Shown piece by piece: positions 33,320 to 45,149 of a DNA stretch of 64,000 nucleotides. Source of the stretch: Ciona savignyi (taxonomy: Eukaryota; Chordata; Ascidiacea; Phlebobranchia; Cionidae); the NCBI GenBank assembly GCA_000149265.1, contig CH002587.1:63957-127956 (forward strand), read 5' to 3'. The notes below the pieces were generated by a model that saw only the letters and a list, made by a program, of their open reading frames with translations, did no database searches and had not been told where the DNA came from. A program made the position numbers and the translations under genes. Position 1 is the stretch's first letter. Each line of letters opens with the position of its first letter.

Positions 33320-35177
33320 ATCTAATCAATCATCCATTAAAAGGAGTAAGGCGCCGCGATTGGTTTAGATGATATCACGTGCTATGACGTGTGGAAAAAA
33401 ATCCGCCAACTTTTCCGCGGTGTTTCCGCCGAGTTAAAATTAAATGTTTTGTGTTACTCTCGCGACAATTTAAAAATTAAAAGTACGAAAAGTGGAAAGT
33501 ACGAAAACTACAAGTAAATAATTAAGGTTAGGAGGATTAGTGTAGTAGCTGGGATTAAAGATCTGATTAGTTCTGGTGAGCAGTTTCCCGTTTTACCTTT
33601 TTAATAATATCCCGTGAAAACCGTGTCTTCGGTAAATAGGATTCGTTAAAAAGTTTGAAACTTCCAGAAACGCTAACTTAAAAAAAGAAACGTGGGGGAT
33701 TCCCGACATACCAAAAAGTCAATGTTTTCCCATGAACATGATTAGGGAGACAAAATCTCGTCAATTCACATCTTCTAATAGGCAGTTGTGTTCTTGGAGG
33801 CGCGTCATTCTACACATCTTCCTTTAAGTTACTGATGAAGAAAGCTAATTTATGCGGTTTATTTTGTTACCAGATTCTGTGTCCGATTGCTTTAATATTT
33901 GTCCAGGAAATGATTGTAGTTCTTGATATTTATTCAGTGTTTAATTTGATAAATTCTTGATTTGATGATGTACAAAAGGTTCAAAAATAATATAACCTTG
34001 ATTGGTGCGCCAAAAGAGTATCAATTAAACAAACATTAATTCAAGATCCGCAAGCCCAAGCCAAAACGCTATCAAAACGCACAAAAACATCACTTACTGA
34101 ACTGTTTTAGCCACGTGTAAACCACCACCACTATCTTAAAACCCATATTAAATGTACGCTATATTTAGTGCATGCAAAAACGATTGGCTTCGTGCTGTTT
34201 ACCTGATTACCATTTTGTATATCTTAAATAAAGTGCATAACGTTTGTTTTTTAAGCAAAAAATAGTGGGTTGCCAAGTAACCTGTACAAATTTAATATCC
34301 ATTTATTCTAAATAAAACATTCATGTTTCTACACAGAAAATATTTTCGGGATATAAGTCTTTAGCTGTTTTATACACGTGGTAATAGTGTATTCTATTTG
34401 TTTCCTGTGATAACTCGGGGTATATAACTTGCAATTGTTCTTTTCGTGGTTTAATTTACTTATTTACAACTTTCTTTATAATTTAGTGTGATTTAGAAAT
34501 TTGATGTAAATATTCCTTTCCAATGCGGAGATATCGGCGAATACACTCAAAAATCTAAAAATTAAGCAAGCAAAGTTTTTTCGATAGCAGGAATTTCGAT
34601 TGGGGTTTCGGTAAATTTAAAAGGTAGGTTATCTGTCATTGCGACCCCCATCTAACCGTCCTCTACCAAAACTCCTTGCAATCCAACTCGTTATAAAAAA
34701 CTTCTTTATTGTCAGATTACGAGCCACGAATGTACAGTACATATAGTTCAAATCATTGATTGAACATGTCTAAAGATGCGGCTCAAAGACGGTATTCCTG
34801 AACGCGTTTTTTATACTGAATTAATCAAGATGAATTTTCACACAAAATGATCAAAATAGCTGGCCACGTATGGCATAATGTGGGAAGGATAATTTATAAA
34901 ACATTGGTGCGGATGTTAACGTTGATTGTCAGGCCAGCGGAAATCGGGACAAAGGATTTTGGAACATGCACAGCTGTGCATGCACTAAAGGCCCATTTTA
35001 ACAATTTTAAACGACTTAATGTAATGCGCAAAAAGATTTTACGCAAACCGCGAATTCACTACATTTGCCTCTCACCAACGTTACAAAGGCGTGTTCTCTT
35101 CAGAAGCAAAGCATAAATGTGATACATTATAACCAAGAATATAAAAGATATCCACCAGTTAGTCTGACAGTTTGAAA
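33320..35177. other. Gene-poor stretch
   Basis: No coding region could be supported on either strand. The 89-codon forward ORF at 34847–35116 has no recognised domain and no splice context. AT-rich unique-looking sequence makes up the rest. Confidence 0.3.
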
Positions 35178-35425
35178 CATTACTAAGTGCGTTGCCTTTC
35201 AATCGAAAGGTTACAGTTGCGAAACTGGTCGATAGCTAGTCGGTTGTGTCCTTGGGCAATGCCCTCTACCGACATTGCCAGAACCCAGCAAAATAATAAG
35301 TTCTACAAAGTTGAAGGAACGTGTCTATCATATACAACACACTGCAATAGCTCCCGTAACCCGACGATGGACGCGAGATGATTTGACGATTGCCCAATCA
35401 CGGGGATAAACATTAATATCCTTCC
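35178..35425 (+). repeat. SINE family 1 copy
   Basis: It has taagtgcgttgcctttcaatc, gaaactggtcgatagctagtc, acaacacactgcaatagctc and gggataaacattaatatcc in the order of the full SINE at 50595. The first bases of the head are altered and it carries several small deletions. Confidence 0.75.
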
Positions 35426-35877
35426 TATCCACTACAAATCGATAGTGAACTTCAATAAGAACAAAAATCAAGTAAAAAATATCCACCATACACCGTTTTC
35501 CGGGAAGCCCCTTCAATACTCAGCCGCACTTGAACCAATAAACAAACTGCTTTAACGCATTATAACCGCGAGAAAATGAAATAATAAATTCTTATAAGTG
35601 TTAACTAATATTAATTAGAATAGTGGTCAATTTTGGCTTCATCGCGCCAGGGAAAATAGAAAATTGTTACGTCATAAATGAGAACAAATGTTTCAATCGA
35701 GTTTAACATTTCAGAAATGTTAGAATATTTTGTTTGTTTTGTACCGAGCTAAAGGTTTTGTCAGCAACATGAAAATGAAGGTTTAATGTGTAACGCGGGA
35801 ACCCATTAGTTTCTACTTGCAGAAGTATATTAAGAGTCAAAAGCAGTTTAAAATAGTGGGCACTCTCCACGTAAAAC

Positions 35878-36622
35878 AACTATTTAATAATATAAGCGTT
35901 TATTGAATATATGAAAGAATAATTAAATCAACTATTGAACAATATAAGCGTTTATTAAATATATGGAACAATAACTAAATCAACATTTGAACAATATAAG
36001 CGTTTTAAATATATGGAACAATAATTAAATCAACATTTAAAAAATATAAGCGTTTATTGAATATATGGAACAATAATTAAATCAACATTTGAACAATATA
36101 CGCATTGATTGATTATATGGAACAATAATTAAATCAACATTTGAACAATATAAGCGTTTATTGAATATATGGAACAATAATTAAATCAACATTTAAAAAA
36201 TATAAGCGTTTATTGAATATATGGAACAATAATTAAATCAACATTTGAACAATATACGCATTGATTGATTATATGGAACAATAATTAAATCAACATTTAA
36301 AAAATATAAGCGTTTATTGAACACATGGAACAATAATCAAATCAACATTTGAACAATATAATCGTTTATTAAATACATGGAACAATAATTAAATCAACAT
36401 TTGAACAATATAAGCGTTTATTGAACACATGGAACAATAATCAAATCAACATTTGAACAATATAATCGTTTATTAAATACATGGAACAATAATTAAATCA
36501 ACATTTGAACAATATAAGCGTTTATTAAGTACATGGAACAATAATTAAATCAACATTTGAAATATATAAGCGATTGTTTAATACATGGAAAAATAATTAA
36601 ATCAACATTTGAAAAATATTAA
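35878..36622 (-). repeat. 52-bp tandem repeat carrying AATAAA signals (about 14 copies)
   Basis: The forward unit aacaatataagcgtttattg plus aatatatggaacaataatta and aatcaacatttg (52 bp) is repeated about 14 times with small variants. On the reverse strand, the sense of the NLR gene, most units present aataaacgc, a canonical poly(A) hexamer. The array starts about 30 bases after the NLR stop codon at 36651. It would form the 3' UTR or the 3' flank of that gene. Confidence 0.85.
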
Positions 36623-36650
36623 GCATCTTTCATTTGGATCAGTAACCCAA

Positions 36651-36734
36651 CTATTTTGGGTTTGTGATCGCGGATTGGTATTCTTCAAACCACACTATGA
36701 GATCAGGAATCCTATGTCCCTTTAACATGAAATT
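36651..36734 (-). CDS. NLR gene, terminal exon
   Basis: After a strong acceptor (ttttcttttag) the phase-0 reading gives NFMLKGHRIPDLIVWFEEY then QSAITNPK and a TAG stop (36651–36653), 28 codons including the stop. The phase agrees with all the LRR exons, which end at a CAG|GT border in phase 0. It encodes the C-terminal tail of the receptor, with no domain recognised. The intron from the last LRR exon (37484) is about 750 bp. Poly(A) hexamers follow immediately. Confidence 0.65.
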   Translation of the reverse strand, partial: NFMLKGHRIPDLIVWFEEYQSAITNPK

Positions 36735-37483
36735 CTAAAAGAAAATTTAAAAAATAAGTTTAACATGCCGGTATGCCACAATGCGATACTTATATTTTAC
36801 TCACAGACAGTGTTATTACAAGAGAAATTGACATTACCTAACACCCACCAATACTGGAGCCATGTCAGCAATATTCGCTAAGTGCCCCAGTCAAAGACAC
36901 AGTCAATTAGCTTGCAAGCAGTTTCAAACCTTAAACACTAACCCACCATGCTAGTGCAGTTTCGGTGCTTTTATACCTTTTCACAATGTTTTTTATAATG
37001 GCCCATTTAATTCAAAAGTCATCTATGGTTTAAAAAAAGCCATCATCAAAAGTTTTTTTCGATGCATAAATATGACAGTATGGTGATTCTCTGTGAATAG
37101 GCAATAACAGCATGGTATCATGAAACTAAACTTAATAGTGTGGTATGGACTTGTCGGTAATTGAAAGAAGGGGGCAGAAAATAAAAGTGGTAATATGTGT
37201 CAACCATAACAGTTGGCTCCCGTTTTGGTACTTCCATTTAATGGTAATTATTTATTTACCGATCAAGCGGAACACAATATTTGATTATAATTTTAGTGTA
37301 ATTATTGTGTGTATATACAATAAAGTTATATCATGTATTTTTAACTATTTTGGCTATAAAAATTAAATTATATTTAAAAAACAAATGAATTAAGATAATT
37401 TCCATGATGATTACCCAAACAGTTCAATTAATCTTAAATCGATGAAGCAATCATACACAACATCACATGAAACTGAGGTTTAC

Positions 37484-37678
37484 CTGGGGAGTAGGGAGTT
37501 GTTGTATCGCTTCTTGCAACTTTAGTAGACCTTCTTGTGACAGTTCGTTCCAGTCCAAATCCAATTCCGTTAATTTGCCAACACATCCAGGCAGACACTG
37601 TGCTGCGTGGTCATCTAACCTCTCATAAACCAACCTTCCATCATCAAACCTTACAAAACTACTCACTGTAAGTTTGAT
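37484..37678 (-). CDS. NLR gene, LRR exon type A (65 codons)
   Basis: The exon is bounded by acceptor ttacacag and donor CCCCAG|GTAAAC, and is phase 0 at both ends. It begins IKLTVSSFVRFDDGRLVY and carries two leucine-rich repeats, including CVGKLTELDLDWNELSQEG, the LxxLxLxxNxL core. Type A cassettes also occur at 39978, 40797, 44704 and 46375. LRRs in NLR proteins sense ligands or keep the receptor inactive. In reading order this is the last LRR exon before the terminal exon. Confidence 0.8.
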
Positions 37679-38339
37679 CTGTGTAATACAGGGATGTTAA
37701 AACTCCACAATTAATATATGCTTTGACATAAATGTTCAATTATCTATTATAAAATACATACACACCAATTTAAATATTCATTTGAAATAAAACAAAAATA
37801 TAACAACTTAACAGCTGGAATATTGGGGGAAAAACATGATTTGATATCTTTTTACATTTTCTTAATATAGTAGCCGGTTTTGGAACTGTATGCTGTTTCG
37901 CTCGCGGAAGTTGTTACAGCAGGGTATCCTGGAACCTAGATAGCATATGTCGGTTGGCAGTACGTTGGCCCAATCACGTTTTAAAATCCGCCCGACAAGT
38001 CGCGTTAACGACTTAGGATTATAGTTGGCCACGACGGTGGATTGGTTGGCCCAACATGTCGCATTAATGTCGGCCCCACGTCGTATTTGTCAATGGCTCG
38101 ACATTGGCTTGTAGTGGGCGGCGATGTCAAACCAATATCGTACGAACGTTATTTTTCCAGTTTAGCGTTCGTCCCAAACATAAAACGATTTGCTTAAGTA
38201 ATACAAATAAATGGTTTGTATTTAAGGTATTATTATAATTTTAGGAAGGGTAAAAACTGTGATTAAGAAAATATAAAAATTAAAAAAAAAACGTTAAATT
38301 GTACTGTACAACAGTGTTTTGACGCGAGCTTAACCAAAT

Positions 38340-38870
38340 TATACAAAAACAGTCTAAGGGTAGACCCCATAATGGGTTAGAACTTTGCCAAATTAAAAAA
38401 ATCCCATTTATCTGTTTTTTGGTAGGTAACACTCATGAATGGAAAAATAATTAAAACCGAATGGTACACCGGCATTTTGAATGTCCAAGTAATAAGAAAA
38501 AGCTGGGTAATTCGTAGGTTTATACTTGATTAAGGTTTGGTTGAGCTGTTAATCAAATCACGGGGAAGCTACGTAGCAAACCATGCCGTGCAATGATTTC
38601 TTTGATTTTTCGCTTTATAAGCGGGGACGGGTTAATGTTGAGTTGTAATGCAATTCTGACATTTATTTATGCTTATCTTTATCGTGGTATAAAATATTAT
38701 GTACATATTTTATTTATTGTTTTATATGAATATTGAAGTTTTTTTGAGATCTATGTGTTGTAATTTGAATTTTATAACATTTTACCGATTTATAATTTGT
38801 TGTAGAAGTCTCTGTTGCCTGTTTTCATTGCGAAAAAAAAAACAAACCAAACTAGTTGATTAGTTGAACT
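38340..38870 (+). repeat. Dispersed repeat in NLR intron (tRNA-like head with LINE-like tail)
   Basis: It starts with agggtagaccccataatgg-gtt (B-box-like) and attaaaaaaatccc, and ends cattgcgaaaaaaaaaacaaa. Related copies are at 41555–41900 plus 42703–42960 (split by a hAT) and at 45150–45700. The 38-kb and 45-kb copies share downstream flank (tagttgattagttg), so these two derive from one insertion copied with the LRR unit. Confidence 0.55.
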
Positions 38871-39093
38871 GTCCAATTGCACAACGCAAATACATAGTTT
38901 GAAGGATAAATTAACTAACAAAGGTGATAAAATATGGCAAAAGTCAGTACACATATATTCAATACAACGGTGATAATGTTATAAAATTGTTAAAATATTT
39001 GTTGTTGTTTCTATAAATATTAGTTGAAACCAAACGTCACACAAGTTGGTTTGATGTATTTTAAAGTCAGTCACATCAAAATAAATCATTACC

Positions 39094-39375
39094 GTCCGGT
39101 AAGTCTGGCGGTTAAGTGCGTCGCCTTTCAAACGAAAGGTTGCAGTTGCGAAACTGGTCGGTAGCTAGTCAGTTTTGTCTTTGAGCAAGGCACTTTACGG
39201 ACATTGCCTGAACCAAACGGATTATTGGGATCTACTAAAATATAGGAACGGGTCTATCATACACAACACACTGATCATGGCTCCGGCAACCCGACGATGG
39301 GCGCGAGAAGATCTGTAACCCCCTTGGTATTTCCATTAACGGGAATAAACATGAATATCCTATTCTATCCTATGC
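39094..39375 (+). repeat. SINE family 1 copy (near full length)
   Basis: It begins gtccggtaagtctggcggtta, with A-box-like ggcggttaagtg, and runs through gaaactggtcggtagctagtc to gggaataaacatgaatatcc with a degenerate ctatc tail. It lacks about 15 bp near the 3' end relative to 50595–50883. It lies in an NLR intron. Confidence 0.8.
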
Positions 39376-39977
39376 TATCCGTGCTTTGGGTGGGGGTGTG
39401 GGTAGTGATGAGGATATCTAGTGTTCGGGAAAGGCGAATATTGTGGTATGAATTTATCGATAATTGAAATAAATAAATGTTAAAAAGTATGTGTTACATG
39501 ACAATAATCTCAATGCAAACAACTCCGTCCATTTTACGCACAACCGCACAGAAAGTGAAGATCGAATTGAGAACCTGTCGGGTTATAACCTCCACTCTTG
39601 TATATGAGCTATTGTATGAAGTAACCTGGTTCCAACCATAACAGTTGGCTACCATTTTGGTACTATCATTTGATGGTCACTATAGTATTTATTAACTGAC
39701 CAAGTGAAACAAAATGTTTGATTATTCAAACAATAGTTTCTTTTCATGTCAAAAATTATTTTTAAAAATCATGATTTTGTACTCTGTAATAAATATATAT
39801 TAAAACAAATATATATTTTGCATTTTTAGATATTTTTACTATTAAATTTGCAGTATATTTAATAAACAAATGAAAAATGAAGTTTTCACTTTGATTACCC
39901 AAACAGTTCAAGTAATCTTAAATCAATGAAACTACATAAATCAATCATACACAACACCACATGAAACTGAGGCTTAC

Positions 39978-40172
39978 CTGGGGAGAAGGGAGTTGTTGTA
40001 TTGCTTCTTGCAACATAAGTTGACCTTCTGGGGAAAGTTCATTCCAGCCCAAATGCAATTCCGAAATTTTGCCAACACACCCAGCCAGACTTTGTGCTAC
40101 GTGGTCATCTAACCTATCATAATCCAACCCATCACCATCCCAATTGCGATAGCTTCTGACTGTAAGTTTGAT
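39978..40172 (-). CDS. NLR gene, LRR exon type A (65 codons)
   Basis: The exon is phase 0, with acceptor tccacacag and donor CCCCAG|GTAAGC. It begins IKLTVRSYRNWDGDGLDYDR and has the LRR core CVGKISELHLGWNELSPEG. It is the same length as the exons at 37484 and 44704, and close in sequence. The adjoining introns share blocks such as ccaaccataacagttggct, so the exon arose by duplication of exon plus intron. Confidence 0.8.
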
Positions 40173-40796
40173 CTGTGTGGAACAAGAATGTTAAAACTCC
40201 ACAATGAATATATTCTCTGACATATATGTTCAATAATCATTTATAAAATACATACAAGCCTATTTAAATATTCATTTGAAATATAACACGTTATAACAAC
40301 TTAGCAACTGGAATATTGAGGGCAAAACATGATTTAATGTCTTTGTACATTTTATGGTAGCCCGTGTTGGAACTGTATGGTGATTCGCTGGTTAACCGAG
40401 AACCTGTTTGGTTATAACCTCCGCTCTTGAATATGATTTATTGTATAAAGTAACATGGTTCCAACCATAACAGTTGGCTCCCATTTTAGTTGTTTTATTT
40501 GTTGGTCACTAATTATTTACTGATCAAGTGGAACAAAAGATTTGATTTTTCAACATTAGTTTCTTTTCATGCCAAAAATGTGTGTTAAATACTGGATATC
40601 TTGTTTCAAATAAATAAATTTTACAATAAAGTTAAATATTGCATTTCAACCTCTTTTGAATGTGAAAATTTGTAGTATATTTATTCAACAAAAAATAGAA
40701 TTTCCATCATGATTACCCAAGAAGCTTAAATCAATAGGACATAATTTATTAAAAACACATTAATCATACACAACACCACATAAAACTGAGACATAC

Positions 40797-40961
40797 CTGG
40801 GGAGAAGGGAGTTGTTGTATTGCTTCTTGCAACATAAGTAGATGTTTTGGTAAAAGTTTGTTCCATTCCAAATCCAGTTCCGATATTTTGCCAACACACC
40901 TAGCCAGACATTGTGCTGCGTGGTTATCCAACCTCCAATAGCTTCTCACTGTAAGTTTGAT
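40797..40961 (-). CDS. NLR gene, LRR exon type A, short form (55 codons)
   Basis: The exon is phase 0, with acceptor ttctacacag and donor CCCCAG|GTATGT. It begins IKLTVRSYWRLDNHAAQCLA and contains CVGKISELDLEWNKLLPKH. It lacks the 10 residues (DDxRLVY region) that precede RLDDHAAQ in the 65-codon forms, with the frame kept. The LPKH replaces the usual SPEG after the LRR asparagine. Confidence 0.8.
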
Positions 40962-41554
40962 CTGTGTAGAACAGGAATGATAAAACTCCACTATGAATAT
41001 ATCCTCTAAAATGTATGTTCAATAACCAATTATAAAATACATACAAACTAATTTGAATACTTATGAATACCATAATTTGATATCTTTGTACATTTCATGA
41101 ATATAGTAGCCCGTGTTGGACCTGTGGTGATTCGCTGGCGATAGTCGTTACAGCAGGGTTGTAGCATCTCGTATAATATATATATTTGTTTAAATTTATT
41201 TTATGTCTGAGTATTTTTTATTTTAATCGTCGATTTTTGGGGTCTGAGATTTAACAACTCTCACTTGTTTTATTACTTTTTACATTTTTACCACATTAAT
41301 CGGGCCTTTGTATTCCCGTAGTTTAAATCGTTAACATAGTTTAGCAAAACGTGCAGATGTGAAACGTCTCTCACGTAAACTGCTCGCTTGTAAAATGTGG
41401 AAGTAGACTTACCGCTGCGCATCTCGCGAGACACCGTAAAGCAGCCGGTTGAACCAAGATTAGCCAAAGTAACAAGAATAAAGAACAAAAAAAGCGCCCA
41501 TATAGTATCCTGAAACTTAACCTAATAAGAAAGTCACTGTGAACTGTAAAAACA

Positions 41555-41900
41555 ACTAAGTCGGGTGGCAGAATGCTTAATTCAACTTATACTTTACACG
41601 CATTATTACTGAAGAACAGTGTTAGGGTCAAGTTCATGATGGGTTCGAACCTTGGCAATATAAAAAATAAAAATAAACTTTTTTTTTAATTTTTTTGGCA
41701 ACTAATACGCTAAATATAAATAATATTAAATTAAATCCGAATGATAAACCGGCATTTAAAAATATCTATTTAATAAGAAAATGGTAATGTTACAGTAATT
41801 CGCAGGTTTATACTTGATTAGGGTTTGGTTAAGCTGTCAATTAAACCACCAAGAAGCTACGCAGAAAACCGCAGCATACAGTGGTATCTTTGATCTTAAG
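41555..41900 (+). repeat. Dispersed repeat, 5' part, interrupted by a hAT MITE
   Basis: It has gtcgggtggcagaatgcttaa as a tRNA-like head and gatgggttcgaaccttggca as a clear B box, followed by the body shared with 38340–38870. At 41901 a hAT element begins. The repeat resumes at 42703 and ends near 42960. Confidence 0.6.
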
Positions 41901-42702
41901 CAGGGGTTCTTAAACTGGGGGGCGCGCCCCCCTTGCTGGGCGTGTAAGCTTCTCAAGGGTGGCGCGAGCATGACAGTGACATATTGCAGGGTTCGAATTA
42001 ACGATTTTGAAACGATTCGCGAAATGCGTGGGATACGAGAAAATTGTTTTCGCGCTTTAGCTATTTTAATTGCCTTAGAATGCGGTTTCAGAACCTCTCA
42101 ACTAATCTCTAAAGCCAGAAAGATAATTCATTAAGCAAACAGTACCGTTATTAAGTAGTAATGATAAACTATAATAAACGTTTCGTGAGTTAATGCTTGT
42201 AGGATAGGACGAATATCGACGAAACGAAGCCTTTGGAATGAGTAATCTTACTTGTTAAAACACCATATAACCTTATTATAAAGAGGTGTGTCGCATCTCT
42301 GCCAATCATAAATAAAGGAATCGTGGTATATTAACGCATAATGGCTATTGTTGCGTTGTGATATAATGCAAAGTAAAAGCAGGTAAATAAATGTAATAGT
42401 AATTCCATTGTTAAATGTTATGTTGAAGGCTAAATATGTTATATTATATTGTGTTGATGATTTATCATTAAAAGTGCGCGAAATCAGTAACGGTAATTTA
42501 TATTTTCGCGATTTTGTTAAATTTTGTAATTCGCGAACTTTAAAAAACGGTTCGCGAACCCTTGCATCCTTTACACTAAGCAGGGTAATGGCAAATAAAT
42601 TATTGCTCTATTTTTCGTAAATTTGATTTTTGAGTAGGTGAGGCGTGAGCATGAATCACAAATCTCAAGGGGGGCGCGACTGAAAAAGTTTAAGAACCAG
42701 TG
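41901..42702. mobile_element. hAT MITE (802 bp) with perfect 8-bp target duplication
   Basis: The ends are caggggttcttaaactggg (left) and, inverted, cactggttcttaaactttt (right), the hAT-type CAG-GGTTCTTAAAC termini. The flanks are atcttaag on both sides (41893–41900 and 42703–42710), an exact 8-bp duplication. No transposase frame is present, so it is non-autonomous. It sits inside an older dispersed repeat in an NLR intron. Confidence 0.9.
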
Positions 42703-42960
42703 ATCTTAAGGTTTACAACCAAGGACAGGTCAACATTAAATGTAATTCGACTATCTTTTTTGCGGTATTAAATATTATGTAGGCCTATCTTCTTTTTATT
42801 TATTGTTTTATATAAATATTAAAGTTTGTTTTGGGCCTATATGTTGTAATTTTATAACATTTTTCCAGTTTATTAAAATACATCTTGGTTTGATACCCAC
42901 CTTTTCACTATACCCATTCTAAATAATTAATTTTCCTATAGACGTGTTTTGACGAATGTA
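42703..42960 (+). repeat. Dispersed repeat, 3' part after the hAT
   Basis: The block gtttacaaccaaggacagg through tagacgtgttttgacgaa resumes the repeat interrupted at 41900 and matches about 45380–45620. Confidence 0.6.
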
Positions 42961-43039
42961 ATAACTGTAAAGGAAATTTATCGATTTTCTTAATCAATTT
43001 GCGGTCGTCAAAAGCCAAATCAACGAATTGTGTGTTCTG

Positions 43040-43190
43040 GACTTTCCAAATAAAAGTACAAAAACTATGGCATCATGAAACAAAATGGCGGGACATTGCG
43101 CATGAGTACAAATTATTAAACCAAGGAACCTACCCACCCTTTGAAAGACTAGCAGAGTTTGTTACATTAGAATCAGAACGAGTAAATATT
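43040..43190 (+). pseudogene. BEL gag fragment
   Basis: The forward frame reads KWRDIAHEYKLLNQGTYPPF then ERLAEFVTLESERVN. The 'PPFxxLxxFVxxExxxxN' pattern is seen at the end of the DUF1759-adjacent part of BEL gag. A SINE follows directly, and only this piece of the gag remains. Confidence 0.45.
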
Positions 43191-43291
43191 TTTTACCGAG
43201 CTAAGTTTCGAGCCCACGTCACTTGGACCGTTTTTGTATAGAAGTCGGTATATGTATCGGTCGCGTTAACCATTTGGCCACACGATCGTAC
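43191..43291 (-). repeat. SINE family 2 copy with target duplication
   Basis: On the reverse strand it begins tggtacgatcgtgtggccaa then atggttaacgcgaccga, and ends gggctcgaaacttagctcgg with a short A/T tail. It is flanked by cagaacgag-taaatatt (43174–43190) and cagaacgagaaaatatt (43292–43308), 17 bp with one mismatch. The head is nearly identical to that of the copy at 52385–52502. Confidence 0.8.
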
Positions 43292-43612
43292 CAGAACGAG
43301 AAAATATTCCTGAATTACAAGGATTTTGGGTCAACTGCTCATAGGGAAAAACTTACAAGGCTGGTCGGTCAAATCCTTTTATAACGCGTCAAACGAATCA
43401 TCGGAATATCTAAACAGCGGACTCCTCGCAAACTTTAAACTGCATGTATTGCTAAAGTAACAATCATTAACTAACAAAATGCAGTATATTCATGAGATTA
43501 CTTTTATAGGATAGAAACGATTTTTTGTGAATATGGGTATGGTTCTTCCGATAATCACATTGCGAGAGAGTTCACACACCGCGCTACATGTACAATATGC
43601 AAGCGTACACAC

Positions 43613-44273
43613 TTGACTTCATTACATGTTTACTGGACCCCACAATCCTATTGTTATAGTCTGAAATCTACACCAAGCGACACCAACGCAAAATTGACCA
43701 AACGGAAAAACAAAGAACCGAAAACGAAAAAAATCAGTCCATCTCAACTGTCTGAGTTTGTGCAGCACGCCGACAAAGGGAGTATGACTGAATCGGAATA
43801 TCCAGAACCATTAACGCGAAACCATAATATAACATTGCAGAAGAGGACGCCATCCCCAACCCAAGAGTTTTTGAAAGGGAAGATTTGAGAAACAAGTTAT
43901 TGCATAAGAAATGTAAAAGAGAGACACAAACATGCAAGTTGGAGATGTGGGAATTTTTAAGAATAACAACAGTCCAAGAAGTCGGCGGCCATTTTTGCAA
44001 ATATTGCAGACTTATTCAATACGCAATGGTATCACACGTAAAGTGAAAGTATTAGTGGGTGAACACGACAGAGATGACATTGGGAACAAGTGCGCTATCG
44101 GTCATAGACAGTTTGATACACATATTTTTATTGAGTATGAAAGACACAGGGTATTCCCGAACGGGAAGCCAAGGTTGGAAGGTAACTCACGCCGCAGAAT
44201 AATATCTATCGTAAATAGGGTGTTTAAATGTCCACAAAAAACATTTAGCGAGTACACTCTATGTTGTGTTTAA
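43613..44273 (+). pseudogene. BEL/Pao integrase C-terminal fragment and adjoining ORF
   Basis: The forward frame at 43932 reads MQVGDVGIFKNNNSPRSRRP then ITRKVKVLVGEH. This is the 'GDxVxxxxxxxPR…RKVxV' C-terminal module of Pao integrases. The preceding Lys-rich frame (43613–43888; KLTKRKNKEPKTKKI) and the rest of the downstream frame to 44273 are not recognised. Together with the gag piece at 43040 it indicates a mostly deleted forward BEL element in an NLR intron. Confidence 0.45.
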
Positions 44274-44703
44274 AAAATCTATGCATTTTTGTAGAGCTAT
44301 GTTACTGCACCGCTGCAAAAGTCTTTAAAGCTTAATTGATTGTTTACGGTTGGTTGATTTTGGTAACATTTTATTTCTATGATTTGTCCATGGAGGAAGC
44401 AGTGTCACGCGCACTGTGGCTCGTTTATTTTGTTATGTTTTGACACATTTTTATATATATTTTATTCACCTTTTATACACTTTAAATATCACATTGGTTA
44501 TACAATTTTAATTCACTGTTTTACGCCTTTTGTTTGTTTCCTTTTATTTTACACGTAATTCACACCCTTTGTTTTTTTTTAGTTACCGCTGAATACCAAG
44601 GAAAAAAATGGAAAGAGCGCGTTAACTTTAACACGTGCTGCCGTAACTTAATTAATTTTAAACACATCAATCATACAAAACATCACATGAAACTGAGGCT
44701 TAC

Positions 44704-44898
44704 CTGAGGAAAAGGAAGTTGTTGTATTGCTTCTAGCAACATAAGTTGACCTTCTGGTGAAAGTTTGCTCCAGTCCAAACCCAGTTCCGATAATTTGCCA
44801 ACACATCCAGCCAGACATTGTGCTGCGTGGTCATCTAACCTCTCATATACCAATCGTTCGTCATCAAACCTCACAAAACTTCTCACTGTTAATTTGAT
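44704..44898 (-). CDS. NLR gene, LRR exon type A (65 codons)
   Basis: The exon is phase 0, with acceptor tttcacacag and donor CCTCAG|GTAAGC. It begins IKLTVRSFVRFDDERLVYER and has the core CVGKLSELGLDWSKLSPEG. It is closest to the exon at 37484 (both have FVRFDD-RLVYERLDDHAAQC), so these two are probably a more recent duplicate pair than their neighbours. Confidence 0.8.
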
Positions 44899-45149
44899 CT
44901 GTGTGAAACAGGAAGGTAAAAACTTCACAAAAAAATATATCCTGTGAAATTTTTGTTCAATAATCTATTATAAAATACATACAAACCAATTTAAATATTC
45001 ATTTCAAATATAATAAAAATATAACAACTTAGCAGCTGGAATAATGGGGACAAAACATGATTTGATATATTTGTACATTTTATTAATATTGTAGCCCGTG
45101 TTGGAACTGTATGGTGATAGGCTGGTGATAGTTGTTACACCGGGGTATC

